From contig NZ_CAJKOX010000018.1 of NCBI RefSeq assembly GCF_905201705.1, forward strand, positions 12,771 through 76,770: DNA of 64,000 nucleotides, read 5' to 3'. Shown in pieces: positions 7,134 through 14,789 of the stretch; the stretch's first letter is position 1; every line of letters starts with the position of its first letter. The translations under genes and the position numbers were made by a program. The DNA is from an uncultured Marvinbryantia sp. GTDB taxonomy: Bacteria > Bacillota > Clostridia > Lachnospirales > Lachnospiraceae. The notes below the pieces were generated by a model. That model saw only the letters and a list, made by a program, of their open reading frames with translations. It made no database searches and was not told where the DNA came from.

Positions 7134-7173
7134 AAAAAAGCCCCGTAGGTGTCTTTTCCCTCACCCACGGGGC
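7134..7173 (-). terminator. Terminator of the tail/lysis operon
   Basis: GCCCCGTGGGTG (7162-7173) pairs with CACCTACGGGGC (7140-7151, one G-U), followed by six T on the minus strand. It lies 35 bp past the holin stop and ends the 20-kb minus-strand operon. Confidence 0.88.
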
Positions 7174-7207
7174 TTCTGCCTGTTTCTTCTGTACGGCTCA
7201 ATCGTCC

Positions 7208-7783
7208 TTATTTGCCGCTTTGTTCAATCACAATCTTTGTAACGTTCTGCATTGCCGCTTCTGCTTCGTCAACGGGAATTGTTCCTACCTTTTCCCCATC
7301 TTCATTGTATGTGTTGATTGTCCCGTCTTCATTCGTTTCAAGCGCTCCCTCCGGTACATTGTCCGTTGCTATTGCCGTTACGCCCTCTGTACTGCTTTGT
7401 ACGCCTGTATAAATGTTCACTGTCGGCGCGGCTGCCTGCACCGCTTCCACTGGCTGCGCTATCGCAATATCAGCTTCTTTTTCTCCGGCTTTCATTGCAT
7501 TGTAGGCAGATTGCGCAATAGCCCGCAACTGATCTTCCGTCACTTCCAGCCCTGCTTCATCTGCAATTTCTTTTAATTTCTGCACAACTGCCGCCATCTT
7601 CTCTTCTCCGCACTGCGACTGCATGAATTGTTTCGCCCATACTACAAACTGCGCCGCCCATGCGGAAAGTGTATTCAGTTTTTCCGTTACAGATTTCGGT
7701 ACATTCGGGAATACATATTTCCCGATAATAAAAGCTGCGATTGTAATACCCAACTGTATTGCAAGAATAACAATATCATTCAT
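7208..7783 (-). CDS. Phage holin, LL-H-like family
   Basis: MNDIVILAIQLGITIAAFII starts the likely product of 191 aa; a start five codons upstream has no ribosome site. It has one N-terminal membrane segment, an amphipathic helical region (KFMQSQCGEEKMAAVVQKLK type), then an Ala/Thr-rich low-complexity tail. This is the architecture of LL-H-family holins, which set lysis time and let the endolysin reach the wall. It is the last gene of the operon, directly after the endolysin. The long acidic C-terminal tail is unusual. Confidence 0.7.
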   Translation of the reverse strand: MNDIVILAIQLGITIAAFIIGKYVFPNVPKSVTEKLNTLSAWAAQFVVWAKQFMQSQCGEEKMAAVVQKLKEIADEAGLEVTEDQLRAIAQSAYNAMKAGEKEADIAIAQPVEAVQAAAPTVNIYTGVQSSTEGVTAIATDNVPEGALETNEDGTINTYNEDGEKVGTIPVDEAEAAMQNVTKIVIEQSGK

Positions 7784-7800
7784 GTTCTTTACCCCCATTC

Positions 7801-9348
7801 TTATTTTGCCGGAATTTTAAGGACCTGCCCCGCATGGATTGTATCGCTTGTCAGCCCATTCATTGTTTTAATCTCATTGTACCGCGCACCATTTCCCAGT
7901 TTTTCCGCAGCAATCGCCCACAAGCTGTCGCCCTTTTTCACTGTATAGGTTGTAACGCCGGATGCCGGGATTTTGATAACCTGTCCCACGTTAATAATAT
8001 TCGGGTTTGCAATCCCGTTGTAACTTGCAAGCTTCTGATATGTAGTCCCATAAACCGCAGCAATCTTTGAAAGTGTGTCCCCCGCTTTTACTTTGTATGT
8101 CTGTTCGCCGTTTACTGCACTTCCGCTGTTTCCACCGGATGTACCGCCGGACGCGCTGCCGCCAGACGTTGCCTTTGCGCCGTCAGAAACAACGGTTGCC
8201 GTATGCGCCCCGTCATTCAGAAGGATGTCCCCTGTAAGCAGATAGTCCCCGCTTGTCAGATACTTACTTGCTGTCAGCACTTCAAATCCTGCCGCTTTCA
8301 GCGCTGCCCTCATGTTTCCGGTATAGGTCCCGGAATGCTTCTGCAGTTTCGTATCTCCCAGCAAATAACCTGTTGCCCGGACAATCGCGCATACACCCGC
8401 GCTGCAATCCGCTTCACACTTTACCGTGATTTTTGACGGATAATAGCCCACCTTTTTAAGCTGCTCCCAGAATGTTTCGCGCTGGTTCTGATCGTACCCG
8501 ATTTTATTATTGTTTGCTGCTTCTTTCGCAAGCTGCGCAATCAGTTTACGCACAGACGCTTTCGGATGCCGCAGCACACAATTCCACGGCCTGTTGTACC
8601 ACGGAATAACCTGCCATTCTGTCCCCGTCTGATCTCCGGCAGCACCTCCGGAATATCTGCCGTTTTCATCATGTCCACTGTTTGAAATCATTGTTGCCAT
8701 AGTTTTTGTACCTCCATTTTGTGTTTTATCTGCATCAGTACCGCCGGAAGGAAAAGAAACCGCAGCCGCTTTACTGTAGGTTTCTTTTCTTCTGGCAGTA
8801 TATCCGCCCATAACCCTGTCTGACAGCGCTGCGGAATGCAGGATTGCAAGCGATACCTTGTCCATGCTTCCCGCTCTTTCTGCCGCCGTCTTTGCTATTC
8901 TTGCGGATGCCCCGGCTCCGCCCTGGTTTTCCAGATCGGCAAAATAAATCAATGCCTGTGCGTCCTCAATTCCCATATTTACCCCGTGCGATACATAGGA
9001 AAGCACGTCTTTTTCTGCAAGTGCATCCTGCGCCGCCTTTCCTGCCGGGGTTGTCAGTAATGCCGTCAATTTATTCTTCTCCTGCGCGGTGACGGTTCGT
9101 TTGTTCCACTGGACAGCAGTTTTGATCTCTTTGTAAAAATCCGCCCCCAGAATAACCGTTGCTGCCTGCTCTCCCAGTGCCGCAATGATTGTTTTTAAAA
9201 GGTCCAGCGCCCGTGAACCGTGCCACTGTACCTTCCCAACGCTTACGGCTCCGTTATCATTCGCGTTTACGGAACCGTAATTTCCTTCATTCCCGTAAAT
9301 AATAACGGCGGCTTTTTCAGCCGCCGCCTTTTTTAATGCTTCTGTCAT
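7801..9348 (-). CDS. Multidomain endolysin with two LysM repeats
   Basis: The chosen start, MTEALKK, follows AAGGGG with 7-nt spacing, giving 515 aa. Residues 1-190 resemble a lysozyme/transglycosylase-like domain (GNEGNYGSVNANDNGAVSVG KVQW). Residues about 215-390 look like an NlpC/P60- or CHAP-type amidohydrolase, with Cys in CEADCSAGVCA and His in NDGAHTATVV as likely catalytic residues. A Gly/Ser linker and two LysM domains (YKVKAGDTLSKIAAVYG, YTVKKGDSLWAIAAEKLG) anchor it to peptidoglycan. No signal peptide is seen, so release would depend on the holin. Domain families are inferred from motifs only. Confidence 0.85.
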   Translation of the reverse strand: MTEALKKAAAEKAAVIIYGNEGNYGSVNANDNGAVSVGKVQWHGSRALDLLKTIIAALGEQAATVILGADFYKEIKTAVQWNKRTVTAQEKNKLTALLTTPAGKAAQDALAEKDVLSYVSHGVNMGIEDAQALIYFADLENQGGAGASARIAKTAAERAGSMDKVSLAILHSAALSDRVMGGYTARRKETYSKAAAVSFPSGGTDADKTQNGGTKTMATMISNSGHDENGRYSGGAAGDQTGTEWQVIPWYNRPWNCVLRHPKASVRKLIAQLAKEAANNNKIGYDQNQRETFWEQLKKVGYYPSKITVKCEADCSAGVCAIVRATGYLLGDTKLQKHSGTYTGNMRAALKAAGFEVLTASKYLTSGDYLLTGDILLNDGAHTATVVSDGAKATSGGSASGGTSGGNSGSAVNGEQTYKVKAGDTLSKIAAVYGTTYQKLASYNGIANPNIINVGQVIKIPASGVTTYTVKKGDSLWAIAAEKLGNGARYNEIKTMNGLTSDTIHAGQVLKIPAK

Positions 9349-9360
9349 TTCCATTCCCCT

Positions 9361-9747
9361 TTACTGTGAAGACATTCCCGAAAAATCAGACAGGCTCCCC
9401 GTAAGCTCCGGGTTTCCTTTTCTGATTTTTTCCAGATTTTCCGCTTTCGATTTCCAGCAATAAAAAGCCACGGCAAACACGGCCACGCTTCCAACAAAAG
9501 TAAGCAGCGTTCCCAGTTGGTAAAAATCCTTTGAGATCACCACCCACACACCTACCAGAAAAGCGATATAATAAGTCACCATGATTGAAAATACAATCAC
9601 CTTTGTTGCCTGCAGCTTCTTTTCCGGGTTTTTCTCGATCTCCGCTTTTCTGCGTTTCTTCGCCGCCCTCATAAACCGCAGGTTCAGCAGATATACCACC
9701 ATCATTGCAGAAAAGAAACCCGCAATGAAAATCAATACTGCTTTCAC
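9361..9747 (-). CDS. Small membrane protein of the lysis module
   Basis: A 128-aa protein with three hydrophobic segments (starting AVLIFIAGFFSAMMVVYLL, IVFSIMVTYYIAFLVGVW and LLTFVGSVAVFAVAFYCW) and a basic loop between the first two. It starts at GTG overlapping the previous stop (GTGA), with GGGAGG upstream, so translation is coupled. The position just before the endolysin suggests a second holin or an antiholin, but no family signature is recognised. Confidence 0.6.
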   Translation of the reverse strand: MKAVLIFIAGFFSAMMVVYLLNLRFMRAAKKRRKAEIEKNPEKKLQATKVIVFSIMVTYYIAFLVGVWVVISKDFYQLGTLLTFVGSVAVFAVAFYCWKSKAENLEKIRKGNPELTGSLSDFSGMSSQ

Positions 9748-10178
9748 TGTTCTTCGTCCTCCCTTACCACCAGAAAATCATTTTTTTCACAGCGCCGCAT
9801 ATAGATTTTTTGTACATACGCAAATGCAGCGTCCACCTTGCCGTTTTCCAGTTTGTTTTCTTTTATGTAACCCTCATAAGCGCTGTATACTTCAAAGAAA
9901 TTATCAAACTCTTCTTTTGTATGACGTTTCCGGTTTATACATTCATTTGCAAAATTAAGAATATCCCGCCGCCAGCTTTCAACTTTGTGCTGCTGCAAAT
10001 CTTTTTCGATTTTGTCAAGCTGTTCTTTTACATCATGGTTCATCAGCGCCCCGGCTTTTTTTAACAAATACCGCACTGGCTGTAGTTTAATCCCCGGTGT
10101 TAAGTCAATGACTATTCCCAACGCTGCCAGCCATGCAAGCCCCGTCCGGCACAGTTCCACTATTTCTTCCGCTGTCAC
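9744..10178 (-). CDS. Conserved prophage protein of unknown function next to the lysis genes
   Basis: The GTG at 10176-10178 follows a strong AGGAGGTGA, giving 144 aa; the longer frame upstream overlaps the reverse transcriptase. The N-terminus is hydrophobic (LAWLAALGIVIDLTPGIK), then a coiled coil (VKEQLDKIEKDLQQHKVESW) and a helical C-terminal part. Proteins of this look sit beside holins in Clostridial prophages, but I know no function. The gene begins 7 bp after the reverse transcriptase stop, so it may be read from the same transcript. Confidence 0.65.
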   Translation of the reverse strand: MTAEEIVELCRTGLAWLAALGIVIDLTPGIKLQPVRYLLKKAGALMNHDVKEQLDKIEKDLQQHKVESWRRDILNFANECINRKRHTKEEFDNFFEVYSAYEGYIKENKLENGKVDAAFAYVQKIYMRRCEKNDFLVVREDEEQ

Positions 10179-10185
10179 GCTCTCT

Positions 10186-11469
10186 TCACCTCCTCTGAAA
10201 ATCCGGACAGGTTTTCGCTGCTGTGTCTGGGTGTCTTTCGTTCTGGTCAACATCTAATGAACCATATATTTTGCACCTGCAGGCACTATATCCGCAGAAA
10301 TTATCAGTAAAGAAATTCTTACAGTTCCTGCACCTTATGTCCGTTTGTTTTTCCTGTGTTTGTTCTTCCTGCATTTTTTCTTTTCCTTCCTTTACCACTT
10401 CTTTTATGTAAAGCTTATTTAAACTTTTCCGCAGTCCGTAGCTGTCACAGTGTTTCAATATTCCCCGGTATGATGCAACGCTCCTGTCAAGTGTTTCTTT
10501 GTCAATCTCTCCGGCTGCGTAAGCGCGGAACAGATACCGCAGACGTTTTTTCATTTTCTTTGCAGTCTTCTTTCTTAATTTCCTGTGTGTGGGCCATACC
10601 TGGAACCCTACAAACTCAATTCCCATACTGGTGGGCCGTATACAGGTTTTATTGTTTAACTGCAAATTCAATTCATTTCCCAGAAAGTCTGCGATCTGTT
10701 TTTGAACCTCTGCCAGATACCGCTTGTCGTGATGCAGTATAATCACATCATCCATATAGCGGATGTAGTAATGTAGCTTCAATGTGTGTTTGCAATACTG
10801 GTCTTGCTCATTCAGATATAAATTTGCAAACATCTGTGACGTAAGATTGCCAATAGGCAGCCCCACATCACCCATCATTTCATCAAATGCAACATCCCCT
10901 ATATCAGCACCAAGCGGTAAACCGAAATTTGTATCTTCACAGTCAATGATCTTGTCCAGCAAATCCAGTAACGGCTTGTCCCGTATTTTCCGGGCCAGAA
11001 TACGCTTTAAGACGCTGTGATCTATCCTGTAAAAATACTTTGCAATATCCAGTTTTAAGTAATAATATTTCTTTTTCTTCCTGTCTGTTTCCCGCAGCCA
11101 ATACTGCAGGCGGTTTATTGCCGCATGGGTTCCATATCCCACGCGGCAAGCATAGCTGTCTTTAATGTACTGCTTTTCAATCAGCGGATTAAGCTGCCTG
11201 TAAATGGCGTGCTGTGCCACCCTGTCTTTAAACTGTAGTGACATAATAAGCCGCTTCTTTGGCTCATATACATAAAAGATATTGTACCGCCCTACTTCAT
11301 ACTGTCCCCACATAATCTGATTTTGCAGTTCAAACAGGTTTTCTTCCAGCCGGTCCATGTATTCCATAACGTCCGGACGGTATCGCTTTGTTTTTACTGC
11401 CAGTTTATAGGCTTCAAACAGGTTTTCAAAATCATATATTTTCGGGAAAAGATTATTTATTGTCTTCAT
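10186..11469 (-). CDS. Diversity-generating retroelement reverse transcriptase
   Basis: A 427-aa reverse transcriptase. Palm motifs in order are KLDIAKYF (catalytic Asp about 142), LPIGNLTSQMFANLYL (204-219, the IGxxxSQ form typical of DGR enzymes) and IRYMDDVIIL (YMDD, 238-241). A basic thumb region follows. It copies template-repeat RNA into adenine-mutated cDNA that replaces the variable repeat. CAGGAGGG precedes the ATG. The template repeat lies 246 bp upstream, with Avd and the target beyond, the canonical order. Unusually, about 45 extra C-terminal residues hold six cysteines (C380, C383, C392, C397, C399, C421), a possible zinc-binding tail. Confidence 0.96.
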   Translation of the reverse strand: MKTINNLFPKIYDFENLFEAYKLAVKTKRYRPDVMEYMDRLEENLFELQNQIMWGQYEVGRYNIFYVYEPKKRLIMSLQFKDRVAQHAIYRQLNPLIEKQYIKDSYACRVGYGTHAAINRLQYWLRETDRKKKKYYYLKLDIAKYFYRIDHSVLKRILARKIRDKPLLDLLDKIIDCEDTNFGLPLGADIGDVAFDEMMGDVGLPIGNLTSQMFANLYLNEQDQYCKHTLKLHYYIRYMDDVIILHHDKRYLAEVQKQIADFLGNELNLQLNNKTCIRPTSMGIEFVGFQVWPTHRKLRKKTAKKMKKRLRYLFRAYAAGEIDKETLDRSVASYRGILKHCDSYGLRKSLNKLYIKEVVKEGKEKMQEEQTQEKQTDIRCRNCKNFFTDNFCGYSACRCKIYGSLDVDQNERHPDTAAKTCPDFQRR

Positions 11470-11715
11470 TCCCTTTCCCTCCTGTAAAATACGCCGTGCA
11501 AATCTACTTTGGTTTTATCCATTTCAAACGTAACAAATACGCCGCGCGTTGCGGCTTTCGCTGCCGGAAACGGCAGCTACTAACTGTTTTCACGGCAATT
11601 CAATCTTTTTCCTATGGCTCCGGCTTCCCGGTCACTCGGAATGGAAAAGAACCCCTTTAACCCATACGCACGGGAAACGGCCACTTATGGCACGTTACTT
11701 CTGGCAGTTGGGGTG

Positions 11716-11829
11716 AAGCGGAACGCAGGGAAATGTTGTTGTTGCTGTTCGTCCGGGTGTTGTTCAAGTTCAACGCCGCAGGCCCGCCGTTGCTGGTGTT
11801 GTTGAAACTGGACCCCCGTAAAGGCAAGC
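11716..11829 (-). repeat. DGR template repeat (TR)
   Basis: This 114-bp stretch aligns without gaps to 12414-12527. All 15 differences are at T on the plus strand, which is adenine in the minus-strand template. No difference is seen at the other 86 positions. Ten AAC codons lie in the frame of the target, ideal substrates for adenine mutagenesis. The repeat lies in the noncoding gap between avd and the reverse transcriptase. Confidence 0.97.
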
Positions 11830-11860
11830 AAGTCCCTCTAGTAATGGCTCTTTCCCATAG

Positions 11861-11881
11861 AAAAAGCGGGCTGCCCCGCTT
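11861..11881 (-). terminator. Terminator between avd and the template repeat
   Basis: AAGCGGG (11875-11881 read on minus) and CCCGCTT (11864-11870) form a 7-bp stem with a 4-nt loop, followed by five T. It starts 3 bp past the avd stop and would separate most tail-operon transcripts from the TR/RT unit. Confidence 0.75.
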
Positions 11882-11884
11882 ATT

Positions 11885-12322
11885 TCACTTTTTCTTCTTT
11901 GCAGACTGCGGATTTAAGCTTTCAAAATATCCGCCGATCATGCGCCCGATTTCATTTACTTTTCTCGACCATACTTCATATTGATGCAGTGAAATACATG
12001 GTTTTTTATTCGCATGTAGCTCTTTATCCGCTGCCAGCCGTAAAGTCTGCCGCAGCCAGTCAAGTTCCGTGTCCAGTTCTCCCAGCGTTGTTTTCTTATA
12101 ATGCTTATTTTCCAGCGTAATAACATGGTGCATTATATTGTACTGCGTTTGCCGTATTTCCTTTGCCAGCCCATACCTTTCATACCGTGGAAAACCGTCT
12201 AAAATCGGGTTGCCGTACCGTATCAACTCATAGACTTTGTTTTTCATCTGAAAATCTTCCGTCCGTGCGTTGTCCTGTACCTTTTCCAGCGGCTCCGGCT
12301 GTTCTTTGTCTTCTGCCGCCAT
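11885..12322 (-). CDS. avd: DGR accessory variability determinant (Avd)
   Basis: A 145-aa basic helical protein. The core (MKNKVYELIRYGNPILDGFP through SLHQYEVWSRKVNEIGRMIG) matches the four-helix-bundle Avd family, related to 23S rRNA intervening-sequence proteins. Avd forms a pentameric barrel that binds the reverse transcriptase and template RNA and is required for mutagenic retrohoming. An acidic N-terminal leader of about 25 residues precedes the domain. It sits between the target gene and the template repeat, the usual place, and is followed directly by a terminator. Confidence 0.92.
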   Translation of the reverse strand: MAAEDKEQPEPLEKVQDNARTEDFQMKNKVYELIRYGNPILDGFPRYERYGLAKEIRQTQYNIMHHVITLENKHYKKTTLGELDTELDWLRQTLRLAADKELHANKKPCISLHQYEVWSRKVNEIGRMIGGYFESLNPQSAKKKK

Positions 12323-12354
12323 TTTCCCACCTCTAATTTTTATGTCAGTTTTAA

Positions 12355-12376
12355 GGGGATTGCTGCCGCAATCCCC
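12355..12376 (-). other. Hairpin/cruciform downstream of the variable repeat
   Basis: A perfect 9-bp inverted repeat (GGGGATTGC at 12355-12363 and GCAATCCCC at 12368-12376) has a 4-nt loop reading GGCA on the minus strand. It lies 27 bp past the target stop and 38 bp past the variable repeat. DGRs often have a stem of 7-10 bp with a GRNA tetraloop here that helps retrohoming; GGCA fits GRNA. No T-run follows, so it is not a good terminator. Confidence 0.7.
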
Positions 12377-12402
12377 ACAGTTTTACAGTGTCCAGTTACC
12401 AG

Positions 12403-13455
12403 TTATTCATATAAAGCGGAACGCAGGGAAATGTAGTGGTTGCTGAACGTCCGGGTGCTGCGCAAGAACAACGCCGCAGGCCCGCCGAGGCCGGTGTTGC
12501 TGAAACCGGACCCCCGCAAAGGCAAGCGCTCACCGTTGTTTCGCCCATACATTCTTCCCGGCGCTGTGGAACCTGTATTCGGGAAAAATCCGGCAGCAAT
12601 CAAAATCTGTGGAATGTTCACGCCCTCTGCTGCCTTTACATCCTTGAAATACGCGCTAATATCATTGCTATCGGTTGTCTGATATACAATGCTTGTATTA
12701 ATACGCATTGCATTACTTGTGGCGCTTGTCCCGTCAATTTTCAGCGTCCCGGCGGTTCCCGGTGCAACAAGCGTTCCATCCGGCATGATTGCTTTCCATT
12801 CCGTGCTGTCTGCCGCCATGCTGCAGTCAGATTTCATAGCGTTACCATACGGAATAATATTGATTTCCCCGTCTTTTACCCTTGCACCGGAAACCCATTC
12901 ATGACAATTCCCGCAAAGATCGGCAATTCCCGCGGCTGTCCAATCGTCATACCATGTTACAGGTCCGGAACCCGTGGCGGTCCTTCCGCCGTCATGATCT
13001 CCGTCAATGTATGTATTAATGCCCCGTTCCCACGCCGCCAGATAACTTGCGTCCCAGTTCGTGTTACCTCTGGGGATAGTGCCGTTTTTCTCCGAACGCA
13101 TTACCAACGCCGCAAAAACTCCGTTCTGGTTCAAATACCAGCCTGCGCCCTTATTCCGGCACACCTGCAGCGCCCGGTCAAAATTGATATAGCACTGCGG
13201 GTCTTTCAGCGCCAGTGAATAGGCGCGGTCATTTACAACGGTATTGATATACTTTGACACCCAGATCACGTCTTTTTCTACGCCGTCCACAATCCACCAC
13301 GGAAGGGTTTCCTGTGTCCCTCCCTCGATAATATCGCTATACTTCATCTTTGGTACTGCCACCATGATTGACGGCTTCCCCAGATCATCAAAAAAAACCT
13401 TATTTCTTGCGCCGTAAGAAGCTACCGCAAGCGCCAGATCATCAAAATTACTCAT
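12403..13455 (-). CDS. DGR target protein, C-type-lectin-like tail fibre tip (FGE-sulfatase fold)
   Basis: A 350-aa protein starting at ATG after GGAGGATTAAAACA. The body has the formylglycine-generating-enzyme/C-type-lectin pattern common in DGR targets (WVSKYINTVVNDRAYSLALK, NTNWDASYLAAWERGINTYI, DLCGNCHEWVSG). Residues about 310-347 are encoded by the variable repeat. There, template Asn codons have become Ser, Leu, Phe, Arg, His and Tyr within the fixed scaffold GGPAAL and ISLRSAL. It follows the baseplate and fibre genes, so the protein probably sits at the fibre tip and binds the surface ligand of target cells. The ligand is unknown. Confidence 0.93.
   Translation of the reverse strand: MSNFDDLALAVASYGARNKVFFDDLGKPSIMVAVPKMKYSDIIEGGTQETLPWWIVDGVEKDVIWVSKYINTVVNDRAYSLALKDPQCYINFDRALQVCRNKGAGWYLNQNGVFAALVMRSEKNGTIPRGNTNWDASYLAAWERGINTYIDGDHDGGRTATGSGPVTWYDDWTAAGIADLCGNCHEWVSGARVKDGEINIIPYGNAMKSDCSMAADSTEWKAIMPDGTLVAPGTAGTLKIDGTSATSNAMRINTSIVYQTTDSNDISAYFKDVKAAEGVNIPQILIAAGFFPNTGSTAPGRMYGRNNGERLPLRGSGFSNTGLGGPAALFLRSTRTFSNHYISLRSALYE
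12414..12527 (-). repeat. DGR variable repeat (VR)
   Basis: The 114-bp 3'-terminal segment of the target gene, ending 9 bp before its stop codon. It matches the template repeat except at 15 of 28 template adenines. Changes are clustered in AAC and AGC codons. The last 20 bases before the end are unchanged, as expected for the initiation region of mutagenic homing. Confidence 0.97.
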
Positions 13456-13459
13456 TGTT

Positions 13460-13807
13460 TTAATCCTCCAATCCCCACAAAATCAGTGTGCAAAGTGACA
13501 TATCAAACGGCAGCGGATAAGGTATGCCCTCTGCAGGCTCCCTGTCCTCTGCCGTTCCATTTTCAATCACATCATAACGTCTTGCCGGAATGATAATCTG
13601 CGCCGCATATTTCCGCGCCCTTCCGCCCGTTCCGATCACAACGCCGTTTTCATCATCAATGCAAATATCCAGTGTGACTTCATAATCTCTTTCACGGGTT
13701 GCAAGGTTCACAGTCAGTTCATCATCCCCGAACGTAATTTTCTTTGCGGAAACCTCATATTCAATATGTTTTCCCGGTGTTTTTTCTTCTACATTAATTG
13801 TTGCCAT
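13460..13807 (-). CDS. Tail-associated protein upstream of the DGR target
   Basis: A 115-aa beta-rich protein (HIEYEVSAKKITFGDDELTV, YEVTLDICIDDENG). Its stop lies 4 bp before the DGR target start, and its ATG overlaps the stop of the 52-aa gene, so translation is tightly coupled. By position it may be a small fibre-attachment or fibre-chaperone component. No family is recognised. Confidence 0.6.
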   Translation of the reverse strand: MATINVEEKTPGKHIEYEVSAKKITFGDDELTVNLATRERDYEVTLDICIDDENGVVIGTGGRARKYAAQIIIPARRYDVIENGTAEDREPAEGIPYPLPFDMSLCTLILWGLED

Positions 13808-13965
13808 TATCTCCGTCCCTCCCTCTCAACTTCCTTGCTTCTGGCAGCAATCACCTCTGCGGCTTCCCGCTGCTCCGGTGTCCCTCTGCCCTGTACGCCA
13901 AAAGAACGCATCACATACGCTTCATGCTCCCGGCGTTCGTCTGATCTAATTATTACATTTGCCAT
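13807..13965 (-). CDS. 52-aa tail-operon protein
   Basis: This frame begins MANVIIRSDERREHEAYVMR and ends in a charged helix. It overlaps both neighbours by TAATG, which argues for a real, coupled gene. It is rich in Arg and Glu and probably all helical. In many contractile-tail operons a small protein like this sits between fibre genes. Function unknown. Confidence 0.6.
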   Translation of the reverse strand: MANVIIRSDERREHEAYVMRSFGVQGRGTPEQREAAEVIAARSKEVEREGRR

Positions 13966-14459
13966 TAATAAAACCCACCTTTCACATAGATTTTAAGTTT
14001 TACACTTGTAGCGCTCCCGGTATGCTCAACCTTGAACCCGTTTAACAGTTTTTCGGAAACCACAATTTCCCCCGGAAAGCCGCCGGAATATTCCAGCACT
14101 TCCGCCGTTACGGTATAATCAAGATGGTTTCTTTTCTGTGACAACGCCATTGTCTTTTTAGAATTGTTGAACGGGTAAGACTGTGTATTCGTCAGCGTTA
14201 CTTCCATTGTTTCCCCTTCCATATCTGCCAACTGCTGCCCCGTATGGATTGCATGAAGGGCAAGCAGCGCCGCCAGTTCCCCGGCGTTTGAAATACCGTC
14301 CTCCATGCGGTTAAAATTCGCCGCATTCTGCGGCGTTCCCTGCTGTATCACGTCCCCTTCATCCGGGGTATGTGTGATCGTCCCGTCACTGTTCGGCGTT
14401 TCCCTGTACCTGTCCGGAAACTCTGTTACATGGTCCTGCCATTGCTTCCACACATACAT
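13965..14459 (-). CDS. Tail fibre / baseplate appendage protein
   Basis: A 164-aa protein starting MYVWKQWQDHVTEFPDRYRE after AGGAGGTTTAAAGA. The N-terminus with GDVIQQGTPQNAANFNRMED is typical of short Clostridial phage fibre proteins. A beta-rich C-terminal domain follows. It comes after tail protein I and a small baseplate gene, where the fibre is expected. It may link the baseplate to the DGR-diversified tip protein; that is inferred from order. Confidence 0.65.
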   Translation of the reverse strand: MYVWKQWQDHVTEFPDRYRETPNSDGTITHTPDEGDVIQQGTPQNAANFNRMEDGISNAGELAALLALHAIHTGQQLADMEGETMEVTLTNTQSYPFNNSKKTMALSQKRNHLDYTVTAEVLEYSGGFPGEIVVSEKLLNGFKVEHTGSATSVKLKIYVKGGFY

Positions 14460-14462
14460 TCT

Positions 14463-14774
14463 TTAAACCTCCTGTTCTTCGATTTTGAATACAAAACGGT
14501 ACAGCGCCCCTTCCTGCACGTCAGAAAGCTTGATGTTTTCCGCTTTGTCCGCCCACAACTGCTTATTTTTGTTATACAGTTGTACACGCTGGATTGTGAC
14601 GGCTGTATTTGCCTGCGGCGTTATTTCCAGATATACGGCAACTCTGCCGTCAGAAAGCCTTTCTCTCCGGTGTATCGCCATCTTTGTAACGCTTCCGCTT
14701 ACCGTCACCTGCGCATAAGCAATGTTGTTTTCTATAAACTGTCTGAAATCTTCTATTGCCTGTGCTGTCAGCAT
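14463..14774 (-). CDS. Small baseplate-operon protein
   Basis: A 103-aa protein starting MLTAQAIEDFRQFIENNIAY after AGGAGGTGAGGAAGA. It is an alpha-beta protein (RLSDGRVAVYLEITPQANTA, VTIQRVQLYNKN) that I recognise as usual between tail protein I and the fibre in Clostridial myovirus-type operons. Some databases give it an implausible enzyme name. A structural or assembly role is inferred. Confidence 0.6.
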   Translation of the reverse strand: MLTAQAIEDFRQFIENNIAYAQVTVSGSVTKMAIHRRERLSDGRVAVYLEITPQANTAVTIQRVQLYNKNKQLWADKAENIKLSDVQEGALYRFVFKIEEQEV

Positions 14775-14789
14775 TCTTCCTCACCTCCT

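Noticed and set aside
12355..12376. The GGGGATTGC hairpin as a transcription terminator
   Set aside because: It is followed by TTAAAACTGAC, with no T-run, and avd downstream needs readthrough.
13460..13807. A second variable repeat for the DGR
   Set aside because: No stretch in this or other tail genes aligns with the template repeat; only 12414-12527 does.
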